DNA of 64,000 nt from Candidatus Coatesiibacteriota bacterium (GTDB lineage: Bacteria > RBG-13-66-14 > B26-G2 > JAUVZD01): contig JAUVZD010000003.1 in NCBI GenBank assembly GCA_030602715.1, forward strand, positions 1-64,000. The letters run 5' to 3'. Numbering within the stretch: position 1 is the first letter of the stretch; each line of letters opens with the position of its first letter. This document shows positions 26,768 to 36,366 of the stretch, piece by piece. The notes under the pieces were generated by a model that saw only the letters and a program-made list of their open reading frames with translations, was not told the DNA's origin and did no database searches. Made by a program: the position numbers and the translations under genes.

Positions 26768-28152
26768 CTCTTTATCACTGCATCAAGGAGTTTTGCCATC
26801 CGCTTGGTCAGTTCGGGCCAGGAATAGGGCTTTAGCTCCAGATGGGGAACCTGGCTTTGCAGGTTGCCCGAGCGGAAGTCTTCAATCAAGCGGCGGAGCT
26901 CGCTTTGAACCCTAGAACCCCCGCTTGAGGATACTATGTGGGCTATCCCCAGCCTCTGAAGTAGGCGCATGCCTTCGGTCATCGGTCCTATGGCGAGTAT
27001 CGGTCGCCGTGCCCAAAGGTATTCAAAGGTCTTTAGTAATATACGGCTCCTCTCCACCTCCTCGCTTATGAGCAGGAGCAGAGCGTCACTTTCCAGGAGC
27101 GCCTGCAGTGCATCCCTGTGAGGGAGGTAACCGCAAAACTCCACCACATCTCCGATACCGAAGGATTCAGCCAGGTCAACATCCTCGGAGCGCATCATGC
27201 CCAGAAAACGGACGGTCAACTTTTCGCCCAACTTATCGTCCTTCTCTTTCATCCGGGAAAGCTCTTGCAGAAAAATCTTTGCGGAGTGGAGCCCGACAAA
27301 ATTGCCCACATGGGTCAGCACCATCTTTCCGTTGCCATTCTCTTTCGGTTTCCAGGGGAGCACTTCCGGGTCAAAGCCGTTTGTGATGGTGGCAAAACAC
27401 TCTCTGGGTTTCTCCGGGTGACGGGCGGAGAAATCTGCGGTCATCTTCGGGGAGACGGTGGTCACTGCATCTGCGCGGGAGAGCACCAAAGCTTCTAACC
27501 TGCGATTAACCCACTTGGTGGGACGGGGTTGGTCCTTTCTTATGGCACGGGTGGCCCACTCGTCACGGAAGTCAGCAAGCCAGGGGATGCCGGTAACTTT
27601 TGAGAGTATGAGCCCGATGAGGTGGATGGATTCCGGCGGAGAGGTGGTCATTATCGCCTTATAGTGACCTGTGGATATCTCCTCAAGCCCGGCCCGGACG
27701 GCAAATGGTAACCAGCCGAGTTTCTCGTCGGGGATGATGAAGTTCTTGAGTAAGGATAAAAAACCACGCTTTGCAGGAGTTATGAACTCCGGCGGGCTGT
27801 AGGGACGACCGCTAAGGCGGGCTTTGAACTCCAGCAGGATTCGGGCTAACCGCTGGGGGCAGAGGGAAGAGGTGCGGATAACCTTGCTTTCGGGCGGTAT
27901 ATTATTGAGCAGGGTGGCATCAAAGGCATAATAGTGGAGCGGGTTAGGGGTGATGACCGAACAGTTCCAGCCTGAGCGGGGCAGAAACTTGACCAGTTTA
28001 GTCACCCGCTGAACACCACTCACCCCCAAGGGGGGAAAGTAGTAGGCGAAGATGAGCATTTTTTTCGAGGATTGTCGGTCGGCAGAGTCCACAATCCGAA
28101 CTTTAAAGGGTTTGGGGAAAAGCAACCATTGCAAAAGAAACTTACCTGGCAC
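26764..28152 (-). CDS. Glycosyltransferase family 4-like protein
   Basis: A GT-B glycosyltransferase is recognised from the N-terminal MLIFAYYFPPLGVSGVQRVTKLVKFLP, the central linker with ADAVTTVSPKMTADFSARHPEKPRECFATITNGFD, and the C-terminal donor-binding half with LTHVGNF, VEFCGYLPHRDALQALLESDALLLLI and LLKTFEYLWARRPILAIG. It probably adds a sugar to a cell-surface polysaccharide or glycolipid. The GTG at 28152 adds 31 residues before the family start; ATG 28059 is a likely alternative, but neither has a clear ribosome-binding site. It stands alone, divergent from rho, so the substrate cannot be deduced. Confidence 0.88.
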   Translation of the reverse strand: MPGKFLLQWLLFPKPFKVRIVDSADRQSSKKMLIFAYYFPPLGVSGVQRVTKLVKFLPRSGWNCSVITPNPLHYYAFDATLLNNIPPESKVIRTSSLCPQRLARILLEFKARLSGRPYSPPEFITPAKRGFLSLLKNFIIPDEKLGWLPFAVRAGLEEISTGHYKAIMTTSPPESIHLIGLILSKVTGIPWLADFRDEWATRAIRKDQPRPTKWVNRRLEALVLSRADAVTTVSPKMTADFSARHPEKPRECFATITNGFDPEVLPWKPKENGNGKMVLTHVGNFVGLHSAKIFLQELSRMKEKDDKLGEKLTVRFLGMMRSEDVDLAESFGIGDVVEFCGYLPHRDALQALLESDALLLLISEEVERSRILLKTFEYLWARRPILAIGPMTEGMRLLQRLGIAHIVSSSGGSRVQSELRRLIEDFRSGNLQSQVPHLELKPYSWPELTKRMAKLLDAVIKS

Positions 28153-28217
28153 TAATCTCTACTGCCGACCTCCCGTTAGCGTGGGGTGTGAATGTGTGTT
28201 GCTTCTTCTAGATGGAG

Positions 28218-28246
28218 TTTTTAACATATTGCTTGCCCGTTGTCAA
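28218..28246 (-). promoter_or_regulatory. Possible promoter of the glycosyltransferase gene
   Basis: TTGACA on the minus strand (28246-28241) is followed after 17 nt by TAAAAA (28223-28218), a weak -10. The start of transcription would be about 60 nt before GTG 28152. Confidence 0.4.
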
Positions 28247-28269
28247 TAGGAAAATCGTACCAAAACATC

Positions 28270-28298
28270 TTGACTTTTCTTCGGTTTAGGGGTATATT
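28270..28298 (+). promoter_or_regulatory. Promoter of rho
   Basis: TTGACT (28270-28275) and TATATT (28293-28298) are 17 nt apart. The predicted leader before the rho ATG is about 150 nt. Long leaders ahead of rho are known sites of autoregulation in other bacteria; this one shows no obvious hairpin. The 303-nt gap between 28153 and 28455 holds this promoter, the divergent one and nothing else I can support. Confidence 0.65.
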
Positions 28299-28455
28299 TT
28301 CTAAAACTAATCCTGCCATTTTCCTGCAGTTTAACCATCCCCAAAAAACGTCTGAATCTCTCTTCTATGATCTCTTTCTAAAAGGATACCAGTGATATTT
28401 TCGGTTATTTGCCGCATTTGGCAAGCCGTTTAACTATGGCTACAATGGAGATGCC

Positions 28456-29706
28456 ATGAACCTGCTTGAATTGAAGGAGAAATCGGTCTCCGAGTTGGGC
28501 GATATCGCCAAGAAATTGGAGATTGAGGGGGTAGGCTCGCTCTCCCCCCGGGAGCTCATCTTTGAGATTTTAGGCGCACAGGCAAAGGCGGACGGTCTCA
28601 TCTTCGGCGAGGGAGTTCTGGAGATTCATCCCGACGGCTTCGGTTTCCTGCGCTCACCGGATAACAACTACCTTCCCGGTCCGGATGATATCTATGTCTC
28701 CCCGTCGCAGATTCGCCGCTTCGGTCTGCGCAAAGGGGAGGTGGTCTCCGGGCAGATCCGCCCCCCCAAGGAGGGAGAGCGCTATTTTGCACTCTTAAAA
28801 GTGGAAGCGGTCAACCACGAACCCCCGGAGCAAGCCTCCCGCAAGGCTTTCTTTGAAAGCCTGACCCCCCTCTATCCTGAAGAGCGCATCAAGCTGGAGC
28901 GGAACGACGGGGACCTCTCCATACGGGTCATGGACTTGATTACCCCCATCGGCAAGGGACAGCGCGGGCTCATCACCAGCCCCCCCAAGGCGGGGAAGAC
29001 CATCCTGCTGCAGAAGGTAGCCAACTCGGTCACCGAGAATCACCCGGAGATGGAGCTCAATGTATTGCTGATAGACGAACGCCCGGAGGAGGTTACGGAT
29101 ATGGAGCGTTCGGTTAAGGGCGAGGTGATTGCCTCCACCTTTGACGAGCCGGCAGAGCGTCATGTGCAGGTGGCGGAGATGGTCATTGAGAAGGCAAAAC
29201 GCTCCGTGGAGCACGGCAAGGATGTCATCATTCTTCTGGATTCCATCACCCGTCTGGCTCGGGCTTATAACTCGGTCGTCCCTCCCTCGGGGAAGATACT
29301 CTCCGGCGGTGTGGACGCCAACGCCCTGCACCGACCCAAGCGTTTCTTTGGGGCGGCGCGCAATGTGGAGGAGGGAGGATCCCTGTCCATCATCGCCACC
29401 GCCTTGATAGAGACCGGCTCCCGGATGGACGAGGTCATCTTTGAGGAGTTTAAGGGCACCGGCAACATGGAGATGGTGCTTGACAGGCGCCTGGCGGACA
29501 GGCGAATCTTCCCTGCGATGGACATCAACCGCTCCGGCACCCGCAAGGAGGAGCTACTGCTCACCGAGGAGGAGTTGCAGAAGATATGGCTGCTGCGCAA
29601 GGTGCTTGCCGGGGACAACCCGGTGGAGGCTATGGAGCTTTTGCTGGATAAGATGCGCAGGACCAAGAACAACGCCGAGTTTCTGGCGATGATAAATAGC
29701 ATTTGA
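28456..29706 (+). CDS. rho: Transcription termination factor Rho
   Basis: Rho is the hexameric RNA helicase that ends transcription. The 416 residues show the N-terminal Rho_N helix ([23 protein letters not shown]), the cold-shock-like RNA-binding domain with [65 protein letters not shown], and the ATPase core. The P-loop is SPPKAGKT, then [25 protein letters not shown] and RKEELLL. Length matches the short proteobacterial form with no large insertion. Confidence 0.97.
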   Translation: MNLLELKEKSVSELGDIAKKLEIEGVGSLSPRELIFEILGAQAKADGLIFGEGVLEIHPDGFGFLRSPDNNYLPGPDDIYVSPSQIRRFGLRKGEVVSGQIRPPKEGERYFALLKVEAVNHEPPEQASRKAFFESLTPLYPEERIKLERNDGDLSIRVMDLITPIGKGQRGLITSPPKAGKTILLQKVANSVTENHPEMELNVLLIDERPEEVTDMERSVKGEVIASTFDEPAERHVQVAEMVIEKAKRSVEHGKDVIILLDSITRLARAYNSVVPPSGKILSGGVDANALHRPKRFFGAARNVEEGGSLSIIATALIETGSRMDEVIFEEFKGTGNMEMVLDRRLADRRIFPAMDINRSGTRKEELLLTEEELQKIWLLRKVLAGDNPVEAMELLLDKMRRTKNNAEFLAMINSI

Positions 29707-29796
29707 GCTGTAGATGTAAGTTAGTAAACATCTCCCGTAGGCATGATCATAAATCCTTGCCTTAATTCCAGATCATCATTAATAACTTTCCACACA

Positions 29797-30540
29797 CTAT
29801 ACCCCCTCCTCCACCTCCCTCACATCCTCCTCCAACTTAAAGAAACGCTTGAAGGCGGGCGGTAGGTCTCTTATCCACTCGTTCAAGTCGGCGCCTATCA
29901 ATAACCAGAAGACCTCCTCTTTGGTCACCGTTCGGCGGATGAGACAGGGCTGCTTTTTGAGTATCTTGAAGCCAAAATTGGCGTAGGTGCGCTCAAACTC
30001 GCCCCGCTTGGTGATGCCCAAGCCGTGGACGCGGGTCGCACCGTTTTCCAGGGCGTGCTTGAGGAATGTGGGAACCACCTGTAGCCACAGGCGTCGGTCA
30101 CGGCGGAATTTTTGGGCTATGTTGAGATGAAAATGGGCCGGATATTCGGCTAGGGGTAGATGGATTTTCCCATACTTGACCATCTCCAGGATTGAATACC
30201 ACACCAGCGGTATCCATTTCCATCCCAGGCGGTATCTTCCGCTTAGAATCTTCACCGCACAGCGGGGCAGGATGATGTAGTTTACAAGTCTCTCCGAGCG
30301 GCGGGTGTCGGTGCACAGGGCAAGATAAGCCACCACCCGCCCTTCGCATATGGCGACATAAGTGGACTGGGGCTCATAATCGGTGTAGTAACTGGTGAAG
30401 ATGTCGGCGAATATCTCCGGGTCCACATCAAGCCAGGTGTCCAGGGGCTTTCCAAAGACCGTTACCTCCACACAGAGCCTTCGTATTCCCTCCCTATCCT
30501 TCGGCTGGTATTTGCGCAATGTGAGCGGTGCTCTGCTCAT
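29797..30540 (-). CDS. GNAT-like acetyltransferase-fold protein
   Basis: The start MSRAPLTLRKYQPKDREGIRRLCVEVTVFGKPLDTW and the middle segment YVAICEGRVVAYLALCTDTRRSE resemble GNAT acetyltransferases. The late segment VPTFLKHALENGATRVHGLGITKRGEFERTYANFGFKIL fits the acetyl-CoA-binding and C-terminal GNAT strands. A canonical Q/RxxGxG/A loop is not clear, so activity is uncertain. ATG 30540 follows GAGGGGTG. It converges with rho and is divergent from hemW. The substrate is unknown. Confidence 0.65.
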   Translation of the reverse strand: MSRAPLTLRKYQPKDREGIRRLCVEVTVFGKPLDTWLDVDPEIFADIFTSYYTDYEPQSTYVAICEGRVVAYLALCTDTRRSERLVNYIILPRCAVKILSGRYRLGWKWIPLVWYSILEMVKYGKIHLPLAEYPAHFHLNIAQKFRRDRRLWLQVVPTFLKHALENGATRVHGLGITKRGEFERTYANFGFKILKKQPCLIRRTVTKEEVFWLLIGADLNEWIRDLPPAFKRFFKLEEDVREVEEGV

Positions 30541-30610
30541 AACTTCACCCCTCACCCATTTTTACATCCCCCGCAAGGAAAGGCAAGGTTTTTTGAAAAC
30601 CGGAGTTGTC

Positions 30611-30640
30611 TTGACCGCTCATTCGCTTTTGTGATATATT
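30611..30640 (+). promoter_or_regulatory. Promoter of hemW
   Basis: TTGACC (30611-30616) is followed after 18 nt by TATATT (30635-30640), which is also an extended -10 (TGATATATT). The start of transcription would be about 24 nt before the hemW GTG. Confidence 0.65.
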
Positions 30641-30670
30641 TGCTTAATTGTTTGCCGGGGGTGAACGATT

Positions 30671-31786
30671 GTGAACCACTTCGGCGTCTATATCCACATC
30701 CCCTTCTGTTTGGGCAAGTGCCCCTACTGCGACTTCTATTCACTCCCCTACAGGGAGGGGGATATGAGCCGATTGGTGCGGGCTCTCCTTTCCGAGGGGG
30801 AGATGGCTCGACGGTCTCTCTCCATTCCGGGGGAGGTGGATAGCTGGTATGTCGGTGGGGGGACGCCCAGCAGGCTCCCCGCCGAGCTTTTGGATGAGCT
30901 GGTCGGGGGACTTGCCGGGGCGTTCCCGCTGAGCGGTGATGGTGAATCCACCGTTGAAGCCAATCCCGAGGACATTACCCTGGCATTTCTGGAAAAGATA
31001 ACTAGGCTTGGTTTCACCCGCCTGAGCCTGGGGGTGCAGAGCCTGCGACCTCGTATACTTTCGGCTCTTGGCAGGCGCACCAGCCGGCAAAAGAACCTTT
31101 ACGCCCTTGAATTGGTCAAGGATAAGTGGAAGGGAAGCCTCTCCGTTGACCTTATCTACGGCTTAGCCGAAGGGGGGCTTTCCGGCTGGCTTGCGGATCT
31201 GGAAGAGGCGCTTCAGTTTTCACCCCAACACATTAGCGCCTATGAGCTAACCCTGGAGGCGGGGTCTCCCCTGGAGGGACTGAAGGGGGAGGATGAGCTC
31301 TGTCGGGAGATGTTTCTTACTAACCACAGACTGCTTGAGGAGCGGGGATATGAGCACTACGAGATATCCAACTACGCTCTTCCCCAAAGTCTGAGTAAGC
31401 ACAATATGAACTACTGGCTGGGCGGAGAGTATCTCGGTCTGGGTCCCTCCTCAGCCTCCTTTATCGGCGGTGAGCGGTTCGGTAATCCGCCCGACCTGGA
31501 CCGCTATCTGAGCGATGTTTTTCGGGGAAGCCCCCCCACCTGCTGGCGGGAGAGACTGGCAGGGGATAGGCGGGGTCGGGAGGCGCTCATCCTGGCGCTT
31601 CGGCTCGGTGAGGGGGTGGAGATGGATGAGTTTTCAAGGGTGCACGAGATTGATATTGAGGGGATGGTCAACCGGGAGCTTGCGCCCTACTTTGAAAGTG
31701 GGCTTGTGGAGATTGAGGACGGACGGTTGCGATTGACACTGGAGGGGATGCTCCTCTCCGATGACGTTTTCGGGGGCATTGTGTAG
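30671..31786 (+). CDS. hemW: HemW-family radical SAM protein
   Basis: The radical SAM cluster motif CLGKCPYC lies in FGVYIHIPFCLGKCPYCDFYSLPY at the N-terminus, followed by WYVGGGTPSRLP. The HemW marker HNMNYWLGGEYLGLGPSSASF is present. HemW binds and delivers heme; it was earlier called an oxygen-independent coproporphyrinogen oxidase-like protein. The 371-residue length is normal. GTG is the start, with GGGGGTG upstream. The C-terminal domain with ALILALRLGEGVEMDEF is typical. Confidence 0.93.
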   Translation: MNHFGVYIHIPFCLGKCPYCDFYSLPYREGDMSRLVRALLSEGEMARRSLSIPGEVDSWYVGGGTPSRLPAELLDELVGGLAGAFPLSGDGESTVEANPEDITLAFLEKITRLGFTRLSLGVQSLRPRILSALGRRTSRQKNLYALELVKDKWKGSLSVDLIYGLAEGGLSGWLADLEEALQFSPQHISAYELTLEAGSPLEGLKGEDELCREMFLTNHRLLEERGYEHYEISNYALPQSLSKHNMNYWLGGEYLGLGPSSASFIGGERFGNPPDLDRYLSDVFRGSPPTCWRERLAGDRRGREALILALRLGEGVEMDEFSRVHEIDIEGMVNRELAPYFESGLVEIEDGRLRLTLEGMLLSDDVFGGIV

Positions 31787-31814
31787 TTGGGAGAGATTGA
31801 AAAGCGGGGTAATT

Positions 31815-32237
31815 TTGAAAGAGGACGATGATGGGCAAGGTGAGGGAAGTTCTGAGCGGAGAAGCGGAACATCAACTGGATGGATTAGAAGGGTATTGAT
31901 TGTCGCAGGTTTCTTATTCGTGGGTCTGGGAATTCTGGGGATATTTTTGCCTGTTTTGCCCACCACGCCCTTTCTTCTACTTGCTGCGGCGTGCTTCGCT
32001 AGAAGTTCGCAGAAATTTTACAACTGGCTCTTGAATAACCGATGGTTTGGAAGATACATTAGGAATTACAGGGAGGGGAAGGGGATTCCATTAAGGGTCA
32101 AGATTATAACTATCTCATTGTTATGGGTCACCATATTGATTTCAGCATATTTTGTATCAATCATCTATGTGCGTATTTTTTTGATTTTGGTGGCAATTGG
32201 GGTTACAATACATGTGGCAAGGATTGGTAGGGTGTGA
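31815..32237 (+). CDS. DUF454 (YbaN-like) inner-membrane protein
   Basis: The core IRRVLIVAGFLFVGLGILGIFLPVLPTTPFLLLAAACFARSSQKFYNWLLNNRWFGRYIRNYREGKGIP is the DUF454 signature. Two more hydrophobic helices follow. The family is a small inner-membrane protein of unknown function. TTG 31815 with GGGG 5 nt upstream is taken as the start; the open frame also continues upstream into the hemW end. A second, decayed copy of the last 22 codons lies 150 nt downstream. Confidence 0.85.
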   Translation: MKEDDDGQGEGSSERRSGTSTGWIRRVLIVAGFLFVGLGILGIFLPVLPTTPFLLLAAACFARSSQKFYNWLLNNRWFGRYIRNYREGKGIPLRVKIITISLLWVTILISAYFVSIIYVRIFLILVAIGVTIHVARIGRV

Positions 32238-32309
32238 GGGGGGAGTAGGGTTTAGATCATCTTCTACCCATTTATTGTTGTCCAACACACTGATTTACGG
32301 TTTTTTCTC

Positions 32310-32399
32310 ATCATCTATGTGAAAATCTGTTTGCTTTTAGTGGCGATTGGAGTTACAATACATATAGTCAGATTGATGGGGGGTTGGTTAATAGATTAA
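32310..32399 (+). pseudogene. Decayed duplicate of the DUF454 3' end
   Basis: The frame reads IIYVKICLLLVAIGVTIHIVRLMGG, closely matching IIYVRIFLILVAIGVTIHVARIGRV at the end of the intact DUF454 gene, and ends in TAA. No upstream part of the gene is seen. It marks the left edge of the AT-rich island. Confidence 0.75.
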
Positions 32400-32441
32400 T
32401 GATAGCAAAGTATGTAACGAATCACAATGAAAGGAGACAAA

Positions 32442-33341
32442 ATGGAAAACAGGAATGACCAGGAAGAAGTTATATTAAACATGAGGATTGAACTTGATAA
32501 AATTATTCACGACGATTGTATTAATGGGATGAAAAATTTACCAGAAAATTCCTTTGACATTGCGATTGCTGACCCACCATACAACCTTAGCAAGGGTAGC
32601 CAATGGAAATGGGATAATACAAAAAAACTTAAAGGCTTTGGTGGCGACTGGAATAAGGTCATGCAAAACTGGGATAGTATGACCCTAGAAGATTATTTAT
32701 CCTTTACCCTTTCATGGCTTAGTGAAATAAAACGCATTGTCAAACCGACAGGTTCTATTTGGATTCACGGAACTTACCATAATATCGGGGTAATTAATGT
32801 TGCGTTGCAAATGCTTGAAATTGAAATCATCAACGAAGTTATTTGGTTTAAACGAAATAGCTTCCCTAACCTTTCAGGTCGCCGACTTACTGCGAGTCAT
32901 GAGGCAATTCTTTGGGCACATACTGGAACATCTCAAAACCGATTATACATGTTCAATTACTTAGAGTCGAAAGAGATGGAGTGCCCCGAAGACAGCATAA
33001 AAAGATTAGGGAAGCAGATGCGAACGGTTTGGGATATTCCGAATAACAAGACACGTAAGGAGTTAGCTTACGGAAAGCATCCAACTCAAAAACCATTGAG
33101 ATTATTAACCCGAATGATCAACCTATCAGCTAAACCAAAGGAACTCTGTCTTGTCCCTTTTGCTGGGTCTGGCTCAGAGTGTATAGCAGCCTTGAGATGT
33201 GGACTACGTTTTCTCGGATACGAAATAAACCACGAATATGCAACCATTGCTCGTCGTCGTTTAATTGGAGAGAATACTTTGTTTTCTGAATCCAATTCAA
33301 AAAATGGGTCAAAATTCAATACCAGCGAGCAAGGAGGATAA
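32442..33341 (+). CDS. Site-specific DNA N6-adenine methyltransferase, beta class
   Basis: Motif IV DPPYNL lies near residue 45 (FDIAIADPPYNLSKGSQW). Motif I lies near the C-terminus as FAGSGSECIAALRCGLRFLGYEINHEYATIARRRL, so the order is that of beta-class methyltransferases. GKHPTQKPLRLLTRMI is motif X-like. DPPY indicates N6-adenine methylation. ATG 32442 has AAGGAG 5 nt upstream. It is followed by a D12-class methyltransferase after 1 nt and then by a likely restriction nuclease, so it probably protects one strand of an asymmetric site. Confidence 0.92.
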   Translation: MENRNDQEEVILNMRIELDKIIHDDCINGMKNLPENSFDIAIADPPYNLSKGSQWKWDNTKKLKGFGGDWNKVMQNWDSMTLEDYLSFTLSWLSEIKRIVKPTGSIWIHGTYHNIGVINVALQMLEIEIINEVIWFKRNSFPNLSGRRLTASHEAILWAHTGTSQNRLYMFNYLESKEMECPEDSIKRLGKQMRTVWDIPNNKTRKELAYGKHPTQKPLRLLTRMINLSAKPKELCLVPFAGSGSECIAALRCGLRFLGYEINHEYATIARRRLIGENTLFSESNSKNGSKFNTSEQGG

Positions 33342-33342
33342 C

Positions 33343-34182
33343 ATGGGAAATGAATTGATCGTAAAAAGTACAAATATACCACCTTTAATAAAATGGACTG
33401 GAAGCAAAAGAAGGCAAGCGTCAAAAATCTACCCTTTATTTCCGAACTTCAGTACATATTTTGAGCCTTTTCTAGGGGGTGGAGCACTCCTTTATCTAGT
33501 TTATCCAAGAAAAGCAATAGTTGGAGATATATATAAGCCTCTCATAAATTTTTGGAAGATTGTGAAAGATAACGCAAGTCAGGTCGTAGAGAAATATACC
33601 GAAAATTGGGAACTGCTGCAACAGAACATACCTGATTATTACTATAAGGTTAGAGATCGCTTCAACCAAGAACCTAATGCTTTTGATTTGTGCTTCCTCA
33701 CTCGTACATGTGTAAACGGTATTGTCCGTTTTAATAAAGACGGAAAATTCAACAATTCATTTCACTTATCTAGGAGGGGTATGCATCCTTCTAGATTTTG
33801 TAAAGTTGCTATGAATTGGCAAAGAAGAATACAAAATGTCGAATTCAAATGCTTCGATTATGAAATTACTCTTGAACATGTGCAAAAGGGAGATTTCGTT
33901 TACTTTGACCCACCCTATGCAGGAAGTAGAAACCGATATACTTCGAACCTTGATTTAAAAAGATTTTACCATACGCTAGAAAAACTAAATGCAAAAGGTA
34001 TCAAGTGGGCTTTATCTTTTGACGGCAGAAGAGGTGAAACTGATATGAGAAAGCCTATTCCCGATACTTTGTATAAATGCCACTTCTTTATTGAAGTTGG
34101 GAACTCGCCTGTAAAAAATGTTCTTTCTGGATCATTAAATAAGGTTCAAGAATCCCTTTACTTGAATTATCTACGTGAGTAA
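33343..34182 (+). CDS. D12-class DNA N6-adenine methyltransferase, alpha class
   Basis: Motif X IPPLIKWTGSKRRQASKI and motif I FEPFLGGGALLYLV open the protein, and motif IV DPPYAGS follows near residue 190, the order seen in Dam and M.FokI-type enzymes. Start ATG 33343 has AAGGAGG just upstream. Length is 279. The pairing of an alpha- and a beta-class N6 methyltransferase in one operon fits a type IIS or other asymmetric system in which each enzyme methylates one strand. Confidence 0.92.
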   Translation: MGNELIVKSTNIPPLIKWTGSKRRQASKIYPLFPNFSTYFEPFLGGGALLYLVYPRKAIVGDIYKPLINFWKIVKDNASQVVEKYTENWELLQQNIPDYYYKVRDRFNQEPNAFDLCFLTRTCVNGIVRFNKDGKFNNSFHLSRRGMHPSRFCKVAMNWQRRIQNVEFKCFDYEITLEHVQKGDFVYFDPPYAGSRNRYTSNLDLKRFYHTLEKLNAKGIKWALSFDGRRGETDMRKPIPDTLYKCHFFIEVGNSPVKNVLSGSLNKVQESLYLNYLRE

Positions 34183-34253
34183 TGTCAACGCAAAGAACTC
34201 GGTATATAGTTCAGTGACATTCAAGCAACCATATTTAGTTAAAGGTAAATAAA

Positions 34254-36251
34254 GTGATTACAAAGAGATTCCGAATCCACGGTGATAATATTGTTGAGTG
34301 CGAGCGTATTCTCTCTTTAGTCATAAAGGGTTGTAGTTCTAATTACTCATTTAATGGTCCAAAAGGTAGTGCCACAAACCCCAAGTTTTTTCTCCACAAT
34401 TCAAACGAAACACTCGAGTTTACTTTTTTCCCAGGGTTGGGTCATAAAAGGTGGAATGTTGATATCAGGGAATCACTCCATCAAAGTGAAAAAACTTTGA
34501 GGGAAACTGTGGATTCGCTGGTTACTATCTTAGAAAACGGTAATGAAATACCTTTAATAGCTGTTGAGTATTGTAGCTCACTTGATGCAGGTAATAACGC
34601 TTGGCAAAGATGCGGAAGAGCCTACTCATTTTCACAATCAAATTTACCTTATTTCTATTTAACTGATATCGGAGGTTTTGAACTTGATAAAAGTAGAAAG
34701 CGTAAGGCGAGAAGATATCCGAACCCAGCTGTACCTTTCGCATATGTTTGCCTTTCTCTTAGGTCAACGGAACCAACTTTACCCGTTTTTGAACGTCATC
34801 CTTCAACAGATAAAGAATTGGATTTATTTTTCACTTCAGTTTTCAATGGTGGTATTTTTGAAAAACTCTTATTTGCGACCCTCCAACGTCAAAAAACAAA
34901 AGTTTACGAAAAGGCACTCATCACCAAAGCACTTGAATTCTCAAAGCTTCTAGCAACACGTAGCATAAAAGGATCTGGTAGTATTTCGTTTGATGCTAGC
35001 AAAGCATTTTCTACTATTTCAGCTGGAGGAACATTAGCAGAGTTTATGAAAAAAGGGAATTCATTCCCTTGGAAGAAAACAATTACTATACCAATAAGTA
35101 TAACAGCTTATGAATTCCTTCAAGTATGTTCAAGATTTGGAAGAGGTCTTACGAAATATACACTTCCTTTCTGTTACATACCTGCCACATATATTGGATC
35201 TTTCAAAAAAGATTTATTAAGTATATACCCTGGACTCTTAGATAAGTTCAAAGGATTTTTAAGTGAAACACAAGAACTTGTTATATGCTGGATTGCAGGT
35301 TTCAAACCGAGAGGAGATGATTCTCGGCCAGACCGTGGTTTGGTTCCCCTGGCTCGTATGCTTTTTGGTGACCAAATCAATATACTATCAATAGTTTATG
35401 GACCTGCAAAAGAATACATGTTTAATCTACTTGATAAAGAACCTGAAGCCTTAATACGTTCTAATGGTTTGTGGGAAGCGGTTTTGAAGTTAAGCGATGC
35501 CGTTATCATAGATTCAAAGAAATCACCAACCCACACAGCAATGGGGTACACAAAAGAGCATTTCAAACAAACTGAAAGAAAAGCATTTAATAAAAAAGTA
35601 TTTGTAAATGAAAATCCAGTAAAATATGGGGAACAGGATATAGACACGACTCTTCATTTATTAGTTAAATATGTATTAAAGGATTTTATGTTTGAAGGGA
35701 TGTGCAATCCACCAGGTGGTGATTGGAGCGGTGTTTCTATAATAAATGATTCGCGAAATGTTGAATACCGATGGCTTACTCTTCCTAGAGTAAGTGGGCC
35801 AGGGACTAAAAGACCAGATCATGTCTTTCAAATATTTCCAACTAAACAACAATCATTGCTAATAACAGTAGAATCCAAGAACAAACCTAACGACGTAGAA
35901 CAAAATATTGGTCCACGACTTGAAGCCTATTTAACAAATCTCCTCAAGACTAATCCCAATGTAGAGAGGAATTTCCCAGTAGGAATGTGGAGTTCTTCAA
36001 AAAAGACGGACTTTCAAATTACAATACCAATTATTACTGTAGTTGCTTTTCAGAGTAATTCTTCTGAAATTATCCTCTCTACTTTAAAAAAATCAAAAGC
36101 AGATTTTGCTATGGGACTATCATACTCTGAAGATGGTTTAACCTGCGAAATTCTAGCAATTTCAGAAACTGAAAAGGGATTGATAGTCATTCAGTTTTTA
36201 AAAGATAAGATTAAAGTAAATACTGAACAATATAAAATCAGGATTATTTAA
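34254..36251 (+). CDS. Putative type II restriction endonuclease with PD-(D/E)XK motif
   Basis: This 665-residue protein starts at GTG with AAAGG upstream. Near the C-terminus it has a plausible PD-(D/E)XK site: P521-D522 in KRPDHVFQ and E540-S-K542 in LLITVESKNKPND. It is preceded by GDWSGVSI and by RWLTLPRVSGPGT, segments that look like conserved motifs. The N-terminal 490 residues match nothing I know and may read the DNA target. Its place behind two methyltransferases and its AT-rich composition support a restriction role. The family and the target sequence are not recognised. Confidence 0.72.
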   Translation: MITKRFRIHGDNIVECERILSLVIKGCSSNYSFNGPKGSATNPKFFLHNSNETLEFTFFPGLGHKRWNVDIRESLHQSEKTLRETVDSLVTILENGNEIPLIAVEYCSSLDAGNNAWQRCGRAYSFSQSNLPYFYLTDIGGFELDKSRKRKARRYPNPAVPFAYVCLSLRSTEPTLPVFERHPSTDKELDLFFTSVFNGGIFEKLLFATLQRQKTKVYEKALITKALEFSKLLATRSIKGSGSISFDASKAFSTISAGGTLAEFMKKGNSFPWKKTITIPISITAYEFLQVCSRFGRGLTKYTLPFCYIPATYIGSFKKDLLSIYPGLLDKFKGFLSETQELVICWIAGFKPRGDDSRPDRGLVPLARMLFGDQINILSIVYGPAKEYMFNLLDKEPEALIRSNGLWEAVLKLSDAVIIDSKKSPTHTAMGYTKEHFKQTERKAFNKKVFVNENPVKYGEQDIDTTLHLLVKYVLKDFMFEGMCNPPGGDWSGVSIINDSRNVEYRWLTLPRVSGPGTKRPDHVFQIFPTKQQSLLITVESKNKPNDVEQNIGPRLEAYLTNLLKTNPNVERNFPVGMWSSSKKTDFQITIPIITVVAFQSNSSEIILSTLKKSKADFAMGLSYSEDGLTCEILAISETEKGLIVIQFLKDKIKVNTEQYKIRII

Positions 36252-36342
36252 GTATATTAAGCACATATAAAGTAATTGCACATATTAAATAGACAACATG
36301 CCATGAAATTCGCTAAAATCGGATTTTTTAAATTAAAAAATT

Positions 36343-36366
36343 CTCTACCGACTGAGCTAGCGACCC
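36343..36366 (-). pseudogene. tRNA 5'-half remnant
   Basis: Read on the minus strand this is GGGTCGCTAGCTCAGTCGG and onward to GGTAGAG: a 5' acceptor strand plus a complete D-arm of a tRNA. The sequence beyond it is AT-rich, and neither a canonical anticodon arm nor a T-arm follows, so it is not functional. It may mark an integration point of the island. The tRNA identity cannot be set. Confidence 0.65.
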
